Part shown: positions 48,171-59,530 of the stretch, one piece after another
How positions within the stretch are numbered: the stretch's first letter is position 1
Layout: every line of letters starts with the position of its first letter
Source: Celoporthe dispersa
Lineage: Eukaryota; Ascomycota; Sordariomycetes; Diaporthales; Cryphonectriaceae
DNA length: 64,000 nt
Assembly: GCA_016584495.1 (NCBI GenBank)
Contig: WAID01000002.1
Location: 1,302,001-1,366,000 of the forward strand
Direction: 5' to 3'
Translations under genes and position numbers: made by a program
The notes under the pieces: model-generated
Database searches by the model: none
What the model was told of the DNA's origin: nothing
The model's input: only the letters and a program-made list of their open reading frames with translations

Positions 48171-51115
48171 ATGGTCAAGTAAGTTCAGCTATTGCCGTCT
48201 CTGCTGATTCCCTGGCGTCAAAACGTTCGATCAGGAGAGAATCCTGCTGCAGACGCCCAAACCTTGCACACAATGACAAGCACCACTCCCCACCAACGTC
48301 GCCTTCCATGGGGACCCAACAACACCAACCAGTCCGGAGGATGGCATTTTGCTGACCTAGACGCCCTCCGCAGCTTCACGGTCGATGAGATCCACGGTCT
48401 CATGAAGAAGCCGTCCAATGTTCGTAACATGAGTGTTATTGCTCATGTCGATCACGGCAAATCTACCCTTACGGACTCCCCTTCTGGCTAAGGCCGGTAT
48501 CATCTCCACTGGAAAGGCTGGTGATGCCCGTGCTACCGATACTCGTGCCGACGAGCAGGAGCGTACGTCCTCCCCATTCCCCGGTGCTATAATTCGTTGG
48601 TGTGGGGTAGAATAGTTTTGCTGATGATGAAAAATCAAAACAAACAGGTGGTATCACGATCAAGTCGACCGCCATCTCTCTGTACGCTACTCTTCCCGAA
48701 GCGGAGGATCTCAAGGACATCAAGGGCCAGGAGTCGGATGGCACCGACTTCCTGATCAACCTGATCGACTCCCCCGGTCACGTTGATTTCTCTTCTGAGG
48801 TCACTGCTGCTCTCCGTGTCACCGACGGAGCGCTCGTTGGTGAGCATTCCTCTCATAGCTCTCCAGAGCCACCCGGCATACTAATTCTGTATCAGTCGTC
48901 GACACCGTCGAGGGTGTGTGCGTGCAGACCGAGACTGTGCTCCGCCAGGCTCTCGGTGAGCGTATCAAGCCTGTTGTTGTCATCAACAAGGTCGACCGTG
49001 CTCTGCTTGAGCTGCAGGTCTCCAAGGAGGATCTGTACCAGTCCTTCTCCCGTACCATCGAGTCCGTCAACGTCGTCATCTCCACCTACTTCGACAAGAG
49101 CCTTGGCGATGTCCAGGTCTACCCCGACAAGGGCACCGTTGCCTTCGGTTCCGGTCTGCACGGCTGGGCCTTCACCATCCGCCAGTTCGCCGTCCGTTAC
49201 GCCAAGAAGTTTGGTGTCGACCGCAACAAGATGATGGAGCGTCTCTGGGGCGACAACTACTTCAACCCCAAGACCAAGAAGTGGACCAAGAACGGCACCT
49301 ATGAGGGCCAGCAGCTCGAGCGTGCCTTCAACCAGTTCATCCTGGACCCCATCTTCAAGATCTTCTCCGCCGTCATGAACTTCAAGAAGGACGAGGTCGC
49401 CACCCTCCTCTCCAAGCTTGAGCTCAAGCTGGCTCCCGAGACCGTGACAAGGAGGGCAAGCAGCTGCTGAAGGCTGTCATGAGGACTTTCCTCCCCGCTG
49501 CCGACTCCCTGCTGGAGATGATGATCCTGCACCTGCCTTCCCCTAAGACCGCTCAGAAGTACCGTGCCGAGACCCTGTACGAGGGTCCTCAGGACGACAA
49601 GATCTTCGCCTCCATCCGTGACTGTGAGTCTGACCCTGAGAAGGCCGACCTCATGCTCTACGTCTCCAAGATGGTGCCCACCTCCGACAAGGGTCGTTTC
49701 TACGCCTTCGGTCGTGTCTTCTCCGGTACCGTCAAGTCTGGTGTCAAGGTCCGCATCCAGGGCCCCAACTACGTCCCTGGCAAGAAGGAGGACCTTCACG
49801 AGAAGGCCATCCAGCGTGTCGTCCTAATGATGGGTGGCAAGGTCGAGGCCATCGACGACATCCCCGCCGGTAACATTGTCGGTCTGGTCGGTATTGACCA
49901 GTTCCTGCTCAAGTCTGGTACCATCACCACCGACAAGGCGGCCCACAACCTCAAGGTCATGAAGTTCTCTGTCTCACCCGTCGTGCAGCGCTCCGTCCAG
50001 GTCAAGAACGCCCAGGATCTCCCTAAGCTTGTCGAGGGTCTCAAGCGTCTCTCCAAGTCTGACCCTTGCGTCCTGACCACCACCTCCCCCCTCTGGTGAG
50101 CACATTGTTGCTGGTGCCGGTGAGCTCCACCTGGAGATTTGCCTGAACGACCTGGAGCACGACCACGCTGGTGTTCCTCTCATCATTTCCGACCCTGTCG
50201 TCCAGTACCGTGAGACCGTTGGTGCCAAGTCGAGCATGACTGCGCTCTCCAAGTCTCCCAACAAGCACAACCGTCTGTACATGGTTGCCGAGCCTCTGGA
50301 TGAGGAGCTCTCCCTGGCCATTGAGAATGGCAAGGTTACCCCCGTGACGATTTCAAGGCCCGTGCCCGTGTCCTTGCTGACGACTTCGGCTGGGATGTCA
50401 CCGATGCCCGAAAGATCTGGACCTTCGGCCCCGACACCACCGGTGCCAACTTGCTCGTCGACCAGACCAAGGCCGTCCAGTACCTCAACGAAATCAAGGA
50501 CTCTGTCGTCTCTGGTTTCCAGTGGGCTACCCGTGAGGGTCCTGTTGCTGAGGAGCCTATGCGTTCCGTGCGCTGGAACATCCTCGATGTGACCCTGCAC
50601 GCTGATGCTATCCACCGTGGTGGTGGCCAGCTCATCCCCACTGCCCGTCGTGTCCTGTACGCGGCCGCCCTTCTCGCCGAGCCGGCTCTCCAGGAGCCTG
50701 TGTTCCTGTGCGAGATCCAGGTGCCCGAGCAGGCCATGGGTGGTGTCTACGGTGTCCTCACCCGGAGACGTGGCCACGTCTTCGGTGAGGAGCAGCGCCC
50801 CGGTACTCCCCCTGTTCACCATCAAGTCCTACCTGCCCGTCATGGAGTCCTTCGGCTTCAACGGCGATCTGCGCGCCGCCACCTCTGGCCAGGCCTTCCC
50901 TCAGTCCGTGTTCGACCACTGGCAGCTGCTGCCCGGTGGCTCGCCTCTCGACCCTACTTCCAAGGTCGGTACGCTTGTGCAGGAGATGCGTAAGCGCAAG
51001 GCCATCAAGGTTGAGGTGCCCGGTGTTGAGAACGTAAGTTTCCATGTAACGCCTGATTGAACATGTTGACAGACACCACGCTGACCCGTCCCTGCAGTAC
51101 TACGACAAGCTGTAA
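48171..51115 (+). CDS. EF2: Translation elongation factor 2 (five single-base indels)
   Basis: GTPase that moves tRNA-mRNA through the ribosome, and the target of diphthamide modification. Five exons: 48171-48178 (Met-Val and part of Asn), 48374-48562, 48648-48839, 48896-51033 and 51098-51115; introns are 195, 85, 56 and 64 bp. Motifs: AHVDHGKSTLTDSLL (P-loop), ERGITIKSTAIS (switch I), IDSPGHVDF (G3), NKVDRALLEL (G4), GAGELHLEICL, DVTLHADAIHRGGGQ carrying the diphthamide region, and the C-terminal YYDKL. The frame breaks five times: extra C at 48478-48481, missing G near 49440, extra C at 50086-50091, missing C at 50339-50343 and extra C at 50808-50812. With these corrected, exact phase gives about 847 aa. 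Every intron is intact and the protein is conserved throughout, so I read the breaks as consensus errors. A decayed duplicate is the less likely alternative. Confidence 0.93.
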
Positions 51116-52057
51116 ACGCCTCTCATCGATGCTCATAGACCTTTCCCGCCGCCTTACATGGCGCATTTCATAGAATTTGTTTTCTTCGGCAAGGATTTTT
51201 GCTCACTTGCTCAAAAGCCGGGGAAACAGTCTACGATATCAAAACGACGAGAAACTGGGGATGTGAAGAGCGAGCGGATGTTGAGAAGCAAGCACCGGGA
51301 TACACCAAGAAAGTCCAACTTTACACGCTTGTAGTCGCACTGGGATTTCCAAATTGATTTTGTTCAACAAAAATGCAGCTCTTTGTGATGGCAGCCTACT
51401 GTCTGTATTGCCGAGTCCTTCTCAAATGTTCCTTCAACACGTTAATGATGGCCAGTCCAGCATGTAAATTATGAAGATGAAGCGAGTGCATACACCAAGG
51501 CCCGGAACCAACAATCCGTCAGTGGTGACCTCGCGTACAAGTAAACGCAGCGGCAGCATTGCTTGTGTGTCCAGATAGCACTCAGAGCAAAGAATCATGT
51601 TGTGGACAAGCGAGTGTGTAGGATGCGAGGACATAAGGGAGGCAAGGCTGCCTATAATTACCCTATTTTTTATTTATTTAATATAATTATGATTTTTTTC
51701 TTTTTTCTCATCAAGTACTAAAGTACCGAGGGGCTCTAAGTACCTACATAGTAGACTCTTCACTGCCATTGACCAACTCTATAGCACTAAGGCTTGTTAG
51801 CCGGCCCCGGCCCTGGCTCTGGTCCGCCCGTCCTTGAGCCCATCTTTTTTTCCGTCAACACGCGCAAGTAGGCAGGCGGGCGACCTGCCATTTATCCCAT
51901 TCCCCAAACCTCCCAAAGCCTACTTGCTTGCGCATACCTGCACACCCACAGCGGCGGTCGCCCCTTTAACTGAGGACTTTAGACCTGACGCCCTGCTTCT
52001 CCCTCTCTTTGATGCCAACCTCATTGATGCCAGGATTCGTCTGCAACCGTGGGAAAG
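51116..52057. other. Intergenic region between EF2 and RMN1
   Basis: Contains the EF2 3' UTR side, then a marked AT-rich patch at about 51655-51780 and the RMN1 upstream region. No gene supported. Confidence 0.6.
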
Positions 52058-54785
52058 ATGCTGTTTCCCGAGGAGGACTCGCCGGTGCTGAAGGACTGGA
52101 TCGTCAGGCGCCTCGAGAACACGTGCGTTGCGACCCTTGGGTTTCCTACCACACCTCACCCTCCACACATGTGTCGCTGACTCTAGAACCCCTCGCAGGT
52201 CGGATGCCGATGCTGACGTTCTCGCCGACTATGTCCTTGCCCTCCTCCACAATGCGAACGACGGCGTGAATATCCAGGAAGTCTTCGAGGAAGAGATCAC
52301 CCCCTTTCTCAAGGAAGGTAGGATGCGCCGTTGCTGTTCGAGCGCCCGGGGCTTGGAGCTAAGACTTTTCAATGGCAGATACGAAGCTGTTCGCAAACGA
52401 CCTGATCGAGACGATCAAGTACAAGTCCTACGTCCCCGGCGCCCCTCCTCCACCTCCCAAGTCGCAACCAGCCTCCGCTGCTCCTCATCCCTCGCTCGGG
52501 CTTGCGACCCCCGGCCAGCCACAGTTCCCGACCGGCCCAGCAGCCGGCCCGCGCAAGCGCGGCTTCCACGACCGCGGCGACTTCGATGCGCCGAACGGAC
52601 GAGACCAGCTCCAGGGAGGCGGCCGCCCGATGAAGCAGCCGCGCCGGGGCGGGCGCAGAGGCTACGTAGACCCGGATAGACCCCGACCGGTACAGCAGCT
52701 GAACTACGGCTACCCCGGCGCGCCTGGGCCGAATGCGCCGCCGCCCTTTATGCCCGCCGGCCCGATGCCCGGGTTCGATCCGACCAACCCCATGGAGGCC
52801 CTGCGGCAGCTCCAGCAGCTCCAGCAGCAGCTCCAGATGCAGATGGCGCCCTTCTCGGACTACGGCCAGCAGCAGGGTTTCTCGGCGCAGAGGTCGGGAC
52901 CGCAGAAGAGGAGGGGCCGGTGTCGCGACTACGACACCAAGGGCTACTGCGCGAGGGGGCAGAACTGCCTGTATGAGCATAGCAACGGCAGCGAGGCCAT
53001 GTATGGTCTGCCCGCCCCGCAGATATCAGGGCAGATACAGCTTCCAAAAGAAGGTCGGTTGCCGTCCAATCTCCAGCGTGGCACCGGTCAGCTCGGGCTC
53101 TCTCACCCCCCCCCCCCCAGCCTTTGCCGTTCGGGCCCCTCTGGATCTGAAGTTCCCTGTAGACCAGGTCTGACATATCAAAACAGAGCACGATGCGAAC
53201 AGCTCCCTCATGGCATTGCCTCCGCAGCTGCCCAAGTTCCCCTCGGCCCAGCAGAATAATAGCTCGACTACTCACCGCAAGGACAACCGCCGGGGTCAGC
53301 AGCAGCGCAATAACAGTGCCCCGCGCGCCCCCTTCTCGGTAGTCGGGCCTGTCCAGGACAGGACCAAGACGAAGGTGGTGGTCGAGAGCATACCCGAGGA
53401 GAACTTTGACGAGGAGCAGGTCCGAGACTTCTTCTCGCAGTTCGGAAACATCGAGGAGGTGACCATGATGCCGTACAAGCGGCTCGCCACTGTGAAGTTT
53501 GACAAGTGGGGCTCAGCCAATGCGGCGTACAGATCGCCCAAGGCGATCTTCGGCAACCGATTCGTCAAGGTGTTCTGGTACAAGGACGACAAGCACGCTG
53601 GTAACGGGAAGGCTGGCGCGAACGGGACGGAGAACGGCACATCGGCGACAGAGGGAGCACCTGGCGCATCGGCAGACGGCCAGGAGGAGGAAGAGTTCGA
53701 TATGGAGGAGTTCACGCGGAAGCAGGAAGAGGCGCAGAAGACCCACGAGGAGAAGCAGCGCCAGAAGCTGGAGCTCGACAGGCGGCGCGCAGAGCTCGAG
53801 AAGAAACAGAAGGAGCTCCAGGCGAAGCAGCTGGCAGAGAAGCAGCGCCTCCTGGCTAAGCTAGGCGGCGCACAGAAGGACCCGTCGGACTCGCCAGCCG
53901 CCAAGGACGAAGACGCCGAGGGCCTCAAATCATCCACGCAGACCGAAGCCCTCCGAGCAACACTGGCGAGGCTGCAGGAGGAGGCCAAGGAGTTCGGCCT
54001 GGACCCTGGCGCGCAGCCGGAGGATGACGCTCCGGTCTCAACGTATTCAGGATATGCCCCTCGTGGCAGAGGCGGTTACTACAGGGGTCGTGCGAGCTAT
54101 ACGCCGCGGGCATCATACAGAGGCGGCCGTGGTGGCAGGGGCAATATCCACGCCGCCTATGCGGCATTCTCGCTGGACAACCGCCCCAGAAAGGTTGCGC
54201 TGGCCGGTGTAGATCTCTCGGTGCCTGAAAAGGATGAGGCGCTGAGACAACACCTCTTTGTAAGGCCCCCTCTTTTTTTTCCTTCCTCCCCTGTCTTTTT
54301 CTTTTTTACATGTTGATTATACCCCCCGTCAGCATCTCATGGTACTGACAGCCTTTTTTTTTTTTCTTCTCCATTCGCAGAGCCTTGGGGAGTTCGCCGC
54401 CGAGATCCAGATCACGCCCGCAGTAACGCACATCAGCTTCAGCGACCGCAAGGCCGCGGAGAAGTTCTACCACAGCGTCGACAACAAGACCGTGCCCGGC
54501 GTCTCCGAGGGCGACGACGTGCAGGTCTCCTGGGTCCCCAGCACCGCCGGCCCCTTACCCGGCAGCGCCACCCACAAGATCGACTTCTCCTCTTCCTCCT
54601 CCGCCGCCGCCGCCAACGGCACCGCCTCGGCTGACGACGCCCTCGACCCGACCGCGGCGGACGCCACCAGCGCTGGCACCGCGCAGCAGGGAGGCAGTGG
54701 CGGCGGCAGCCAGGGCCAGCAGGACGCCGTGGGCGCGGAGATGGACTATGATGTCGCGGGCGAGAACGAGTGGGATGTCGAGTAG
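52058..54785 (+). CDS. CCCH zinc finger and RRM protein, RBM26/27-Rmn1 family
   Basis: Probable homologue of S. pombe Rmn1 and animal RBM26/27, factors in nuclear RNA surveillance and poly(A)-RNA handling. Five exons, 52058-52122, 52199-52317, 52379-53053, 53187-54259 and 54381-54785; 778 aa in exact phase. Order: N-terminal PWI-like helices (FPEEDSPVLKDWIVRRLEN, DVLADYVLALL); a Pro-rich linker; a CCCH finger with C-x8-C-x5-C-x3-H spacing (Cys243, Cys252, Cys258, His262); an RRM at about 348-420 (TKVVVESIPEENFDEEQVRD to FGNRFVKVFWYK); a Glu/Lys/Gln coiled coil at about 450-520; an RGG-type patch (RGRGGYYRGRASY); and a second RNP-like fold at the C-terminus (VTHISFSDRKAAEKFY). The third intron has a weak GTCGGT donor but a good CTGAC branch site and AG. 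An acidic tail ends the protein. Confidence 0.88.
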
Positions 54786-56283
54786 GGCGATGACCGTCTC
54801 TTGTTCGTGACGTTGTAGGCCAGCGTTGTGCGCCCGTTTCTGGATCTCCTTGTGTGGTCTTGCTAGACACTTTGGTCCGGATTTCGTCGGGATTCTTGGA
54901 TGAGTGCGGTGTCGACTTATGGCTGGGGACGGTAGAGGCCACAGAGCCAGCAGCGAAAGATCGCTGTGGCCGAGGGCTCGGGGACTGCATGGCTGGTGGG
55001 AATGAGAGAGTCTGTTTATAGGACGGACGACCTGCGGGATGGTTCCAAACCGACCTGGTCAATTTTTGATAATGTGTTCTTCCTATTTTTTTCTTCTGTT
55101 TCTTCTTTCTCGCGACATGGAAGGAGGGGCTGTCTGATACAAACAAGCATAGCATGGCACTTTGTTCTTCTCTTCTTCTTCTCTGCATGCAGGCGTTTGG
55201 AAGGACGGCGGGGGGAAAAAAGAATAACAACTGCACTTTGACAGAAAAGCAAAGAGGGGATCGTTGACGTTGGCTCCTCATAGTATACGAATTGCATAAA
55301 GAGGCGAGACTGTGTAGCATAAGTTCAATATTCAATATCCAACGAGCTACGACTCGTCAATTGCGTAAAGGTTTGGGAACATGCCTCCTCTACCTGTAGC
55401 GATCTTCTCCCTGCGTGTCGTCTGGCAGGCTTCCCATCATCTTCACCCCGAGTCTTACTTCTCTGCTGCTCTCCTCCTCTCTTTGATGGACTGCGGCCTC
55501 TGTTGAAACGAGACTGGCCCCCATCCATCCATTTGATGAGACATGATCGTCACTCAGAATCCCGACCCGACCAAGCTCCACAGGAGCGTGTTGAACTCCT
55601 AAATGCCGCCCATTTTCCTCCTGGCTCTTTTCTTCCTGTTAGACTTGGCCGCCTTTTTTTTTATTTCCCCTGGGTATCGATCGTTGAGATGAAAACATGA
55701 TGCCGCTACTACATCCCTCGTTCCCTCCCACACTTTCCACCTCATGACCAAGTTGTGTCCTGGAGAGGCAGGAGGTCTGACGTGGAAAGCGGAGGGGGAC
55801 TTCCGTTCTGCCTGATGAGATTTTGTTGAAAAACAAAGAAAGCAGAGAAAAAAAGACCATCCTTTTTCCCCCTTGCTATATCCTGAAATTTGCGCCTCGC
55901 CATCCCGCCCTGTTATGCCAGATGTTGTTGAAATTAGAAATGTTGAATCTCGGGTGTAGTAAAACGCCTGCCCTCTGAGCTCCATGCAACCCGTATCGTT
56001 AAGGAAAGGGTGATTGTTTCGGTTTCGTTCGTGTATGTGTCTCATGCCTCCTCGTTCGATATGAACTGCATGAGACATCGCCAACGCGGCGGAAGTGTGT
56101 GTGTGGGTCCGTTGGCGAAAAAAGTGATTAGGTGGGAGAACTGTGTATCCGCTCCGTCGTGTTAAATTCAGGTCGTATCAGTCATCATTCCATTATATGG
56201 AGTCGAGGCGCTGTTGAAGCCTCTTTTTTCTTTTTCCGCTCTGCTGCCGGGCTGTGGGTGAATATCCGCGCAGCTGGGTGAGG
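54786..56283. other. Gene-free interval between convergent RMN1 and MTHFR
   Basis: About 1.5 kb with T-rich tracts near 55085, 55165 and 55650. Short open frames are present but none has a domain or intron logic. Presumably 3' UTRs and spacer. Confidence 0.55.
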
Positions 56284-58186
56284 TTAGTTTGCCAGGGCAG
56301 GCCCATCTGACTGGACCTCGACGTCCAGGTCCTTGACCTTGAGGTCGCTCGTGATCTCAAAGATCGTACGTGGCTGGTGGAAGTCGTTGTTCACTGGTCA
56401 GGAATGTCAGCGGGGCCCTCGGGCAAGAGCTTCGATGTCACGTGTGGCAGGGTAGAGAGAGAGAGAAGGGGGGGGGGGCTCTCACCGATGTTGACCAGGC
56501 GCCACTCCCGCATCATGCGCTCGAGCAGGATGCGGCTGGGGCTCCCGGAGTCGAAACACCTCGCCCAGTCCATGCCGAGCTGGAAGGCCTCGTCCTTCCA
56601 GGCGAGGAAGCTTGATGGACTCGACGATGGTGGGCTGGACGATCTCCTTGCCGGGGAAGACGCCCCAGGTGACAGCATTGGGGCCCTCCGACGGCGTGTT
56701 GGTCTTGAAGTCGCCGGCTCTGGTGGTGGCGTAGTAGGTCAGGTCCGGGTTCTTGTCGACGCGGGCGATCAGCTCGGGGAACACGTCTGGCGAGACAAAG
56801 AGCTCCACGTAGGCCTTCTGGTAGACGAAGCCGTTCTTGGGGCCCCAGCCGTGGACGGGGTGGTTCGACTTGACGCCGTTGACGGCGGGCTGCGAGTTGA
56901 TGGTGATCAGGCCCCTGCTGTTGAGGTCGATGAGGTCGTCGATAATGGGGCCGGCCTCGCCGGTGAGGGGCGCCTCGCTCCAGGGGGAGGGAGTCAAGCT
57001 CCCTGTTCAGGTACCGGAGGAAGACGCCGGAGATGTCCTTGACGGACCTGGGCTCGCCCCACTTCTTGCGGTTCTGCTCGTTGGTGCCCGTCAGGCCGAT
57101 GCCGTAGGCGTCCAGCTCGCCGAAGGCGGGGATCGGGAGTCGCCCCAGCGGCCGTTGGGGAACTCGTCCCAGTCCATGGTCCTCGAGATGTACGACTTGT
57201 TCCTGTTGCGCCAGAAGATGGGGCGGACGTCCTCCTGCCGCCTGCCGAGGGCGAGGGACTGCTTCCAGGGCAGGGACTGCTGGATGGGGCTGCGCTCCGA
57301 GGGCATCCAGTCCAGCTCCTCGAGGACCATGCGCGTGGCCTGGGCGAGGTTCATGGTGTAGAAGTGCAGGTGGGGGATGCCGGCGGCGATGATCTTGCGG
57401 CACATGTCGGCGACGAGGGTCTTGCCGAGGTCCCGGACGGCGACGTCGTCGTTCTTGACGGGCTCCAGGGCGGCCATGAACTCATCGGGGACCCTGCAGT
57501 TCATGTGGTTGGCCCTCCGCAGGAAGCTGGCATAGGTGGCGATGGGCATGATGCCGGGGAGGATGGGTATGTCGATGCCGCGGGCGCGGACCCTGCCGAC
57601 CCAGCGCAAAAAAGTTGTCGACGTCGTAGAACATCTGGGTGACGATGAAGCCGGCGCCGGCGTCGACCTTCTCCTTGAGGTGGTCCAGCAGCTGGTCCTC
57701 GTCCTTGTTGTCGTCACAGCCCTCGGGGTAGCCGGCGACGCCGATGTCGAAGTGGTCGTGGTACGTCTGGCGGATGTGGCGCACCAGGTCCTTGGCGTAG
57801 GTGAAGCCGTCGTCGGCAGCCTCCCACTTCTCCTTGTCCCTGGGCGGGTCGCCCCTCAGCGCCAGGATGTTGGTGCAGCCGGCCTTGTAGGCCTTGCGCA
57901 GGGCCTCGTCCACCCTCTCGAGGCCCATGTCGGTGCAGGTGAGGTGCATGCAGGTCTCGAGGCCAAAGTAGGCCTGCGCCTGGCTGACCATCTCGCAGGT
58001 GAGCTCGGCGACGCGGCCGCCAGCGCCCCAGGTGATGTCGATGAACTTGGGGCCGAAATGGTCCATGCGCTCGATGCGGTCGTAGAGGTTCTGGACGCCC
58101 GTGAGGGTCTTTGGCGGAAAATACTCGAAGGAGAAGGAGGGCTGGCCCGTCCTCTCGGCGTCCGCAATCATCTCTTTGATGTGCAT
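56284..58186 (-). CDS. Methylenetetrahydrofolate reductase (four single-base indels)
   Basis: FAD enzyme that reduces 5,10-methylene- to 5-methyl-tetrahydrofolate for methionine synthesis (yeast MET13-type). Two exons, 58186-56486 and 56393-56284, with a 92-bp intron after WRLVNI; 602 aa after correction. The N-terminal TIM-barrel motifs are clear: SFEYFPPKTLTGVQNLYDR, KFIDITWGAGG, HLTCTDMGLERVDEAL, NILALRGDPPRDKEKW, AGYPEGC, GFIVTQMFYDVDNF and PILPGIMPI. The C-terminal regulatory half shows WGDSRSPAFGELDAYGIGL, NSQPAVNGVKSNHPVHGWGP, FPGKEIVQPTIVES and FLAWKDEAFQLGMDWA. Frame breaks: extra base in the A6 run at 57608-57613, missing base in the G run at 57128-57131, extra base in G5 at 56983-56987 and extra base at 56612-56613. 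Correcting these restores phase exactly. Probably sequence errors in a functional gene. Confidence 0.94.
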
Positions 58187-59024
58187 CTTGGCCGCGCTCG
58201 TGGTGGTGGCGGCGGGAGCGAAGGGATGGTGGGAGGGAGGATCTCTCGTGTGCTCAGGTCGGTGCCCTCCGAGCTAGGCCGAAGGGGAGGAGGGGAAGAG
58301 AAGGGAGGGGCTATTAACAAGAAGAATTGCTCGGGAAGGAGGCTCTATGGAAAAGGATATGTCAGTCAGAGGTAACCCCTCAAGACAACCAAGTGTTTCT
58401 CTGCCTGCTGTCCCGAGGCAGGCAGCTACGGTCTGCTGGGCACAGGTGCTTATAAGGAAAAGGAAATACCGGACTTGGCGGGCTTATTGGTCCTTCGCAA
58501 GGAGCTCTCTTGTCTTGAGGTGCAGCAGGAATGAGAAATTGGGCCGTTGGTTCGGAGACTTCTTGAAAGGCGCCGAGGTCCGCTGGAAATCGGCTCGCAG
58601 GAAGCTTGCAAAACAAAGGGAGAGAAAGAAAAAAAAAGAGAGAAGGAAAAAAGGAGGAAAAAAAAAGAAGAAGGGAAATGAATGGGAGGGAGGAATGGGG
58701 AGGGAGGAAAAAGAAGGGAAAAAAGTGTAAACCTACCTCTACAGTCTTAAGTATATGAACTTTAGATGCTCAACTCGTCGTCCCCTCTATGGATGACTTC
58801 TCCTCTATTCGACCATGAGGAGGAGGGTTGGGAGGGGGGGAGGAGGAGGGGAGGATAATAAGAAAGAGGGGTTGTAATTGTAAAGAGCGTGAGTCCTTTC
58901 AGTGTGACGATGGAGTAAGAAGAGGACCGGTGAAAGAGTTTAGCCCCCCTCCGACTCGGCGACGACGGCGCCTGCCTTGTGTGCTAAGGGCGGATGCGGA
59001 CGTCCCTTCCAATACTAAGTCAGT

Positions 59025-59064
59025 ATGCATGTACCACGACATACATGGTACATGGTACATGCAT
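59025..59064. repeat. 11-bp inverted repeat (hairpin)
   Basis: ATGCATGTACC at 59025-59035 and its exact reverse complement GGTACATGCAT at 59054-59064 with an 18-base loop. The loop itself repeats the CATGGTA theme. It lies between the MTHFR leader and the 3' end of the transporter. Function unknown. Confidence 0.7.
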
Positions 59065-59405
59065 GGTATTTGGGCACCAGGGCAGGTACTACTACTGCTG
59101 CTGCTACTCTTTCCTCCTCCCTCATTAGAGACTAGAATACATATTGTTCTTGCCCTCTTGGTCCTCCAGGCTGAGCACGTCAGTATCCTCCTGCCTGCAT
59201 GTTGCGCCCGAGCCCTCAATTGATTGCTCAAACCCAGGGTCCCTTGAGGAGCGTCTTTCGAAGCGATACCGAATCAGCGAATATGCATAAAAATTCTGTC
59301 ATGCAGCATTGGTGATGCTACGGTAACGAGCGCACTGTCGCTACCTTTACGATGTACATACATTGTCGGTGATACCTCGTATAGCTCAGATCACGGCATG
59401 TCATG

Positions 59406-59432
59406 TTTTTTTTTTTTTGGGGGGGGGGGGGG
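59406..59432. repeat. T13-G14 homopolymer junction
   Basis: Thirteen T directly followed by fourteen G. No gene overlaps it. Run lengths this long are unreliable in assembled sequence. Confidence 0.8.
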
Positions 59433-59530
59433 TTTTGGTTGTTTTTGGTGGTGGGCAGCAAAGTCGGCTCGTACCCAAATGCTGGACCCCGTCCGAGATC
59501 GCTCGCAGGGTCGGTGGAGGGGCAAGCTAC

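Noticed and set aside
48478..50812. Programmed ribosomal frameshifting in EF2
   Set aside because: Five shifts of both signs at simple C/G runs, with no slippery heptamers or stimulatory structures, and a similar pattern in unrelated genes, fit sequence error better.
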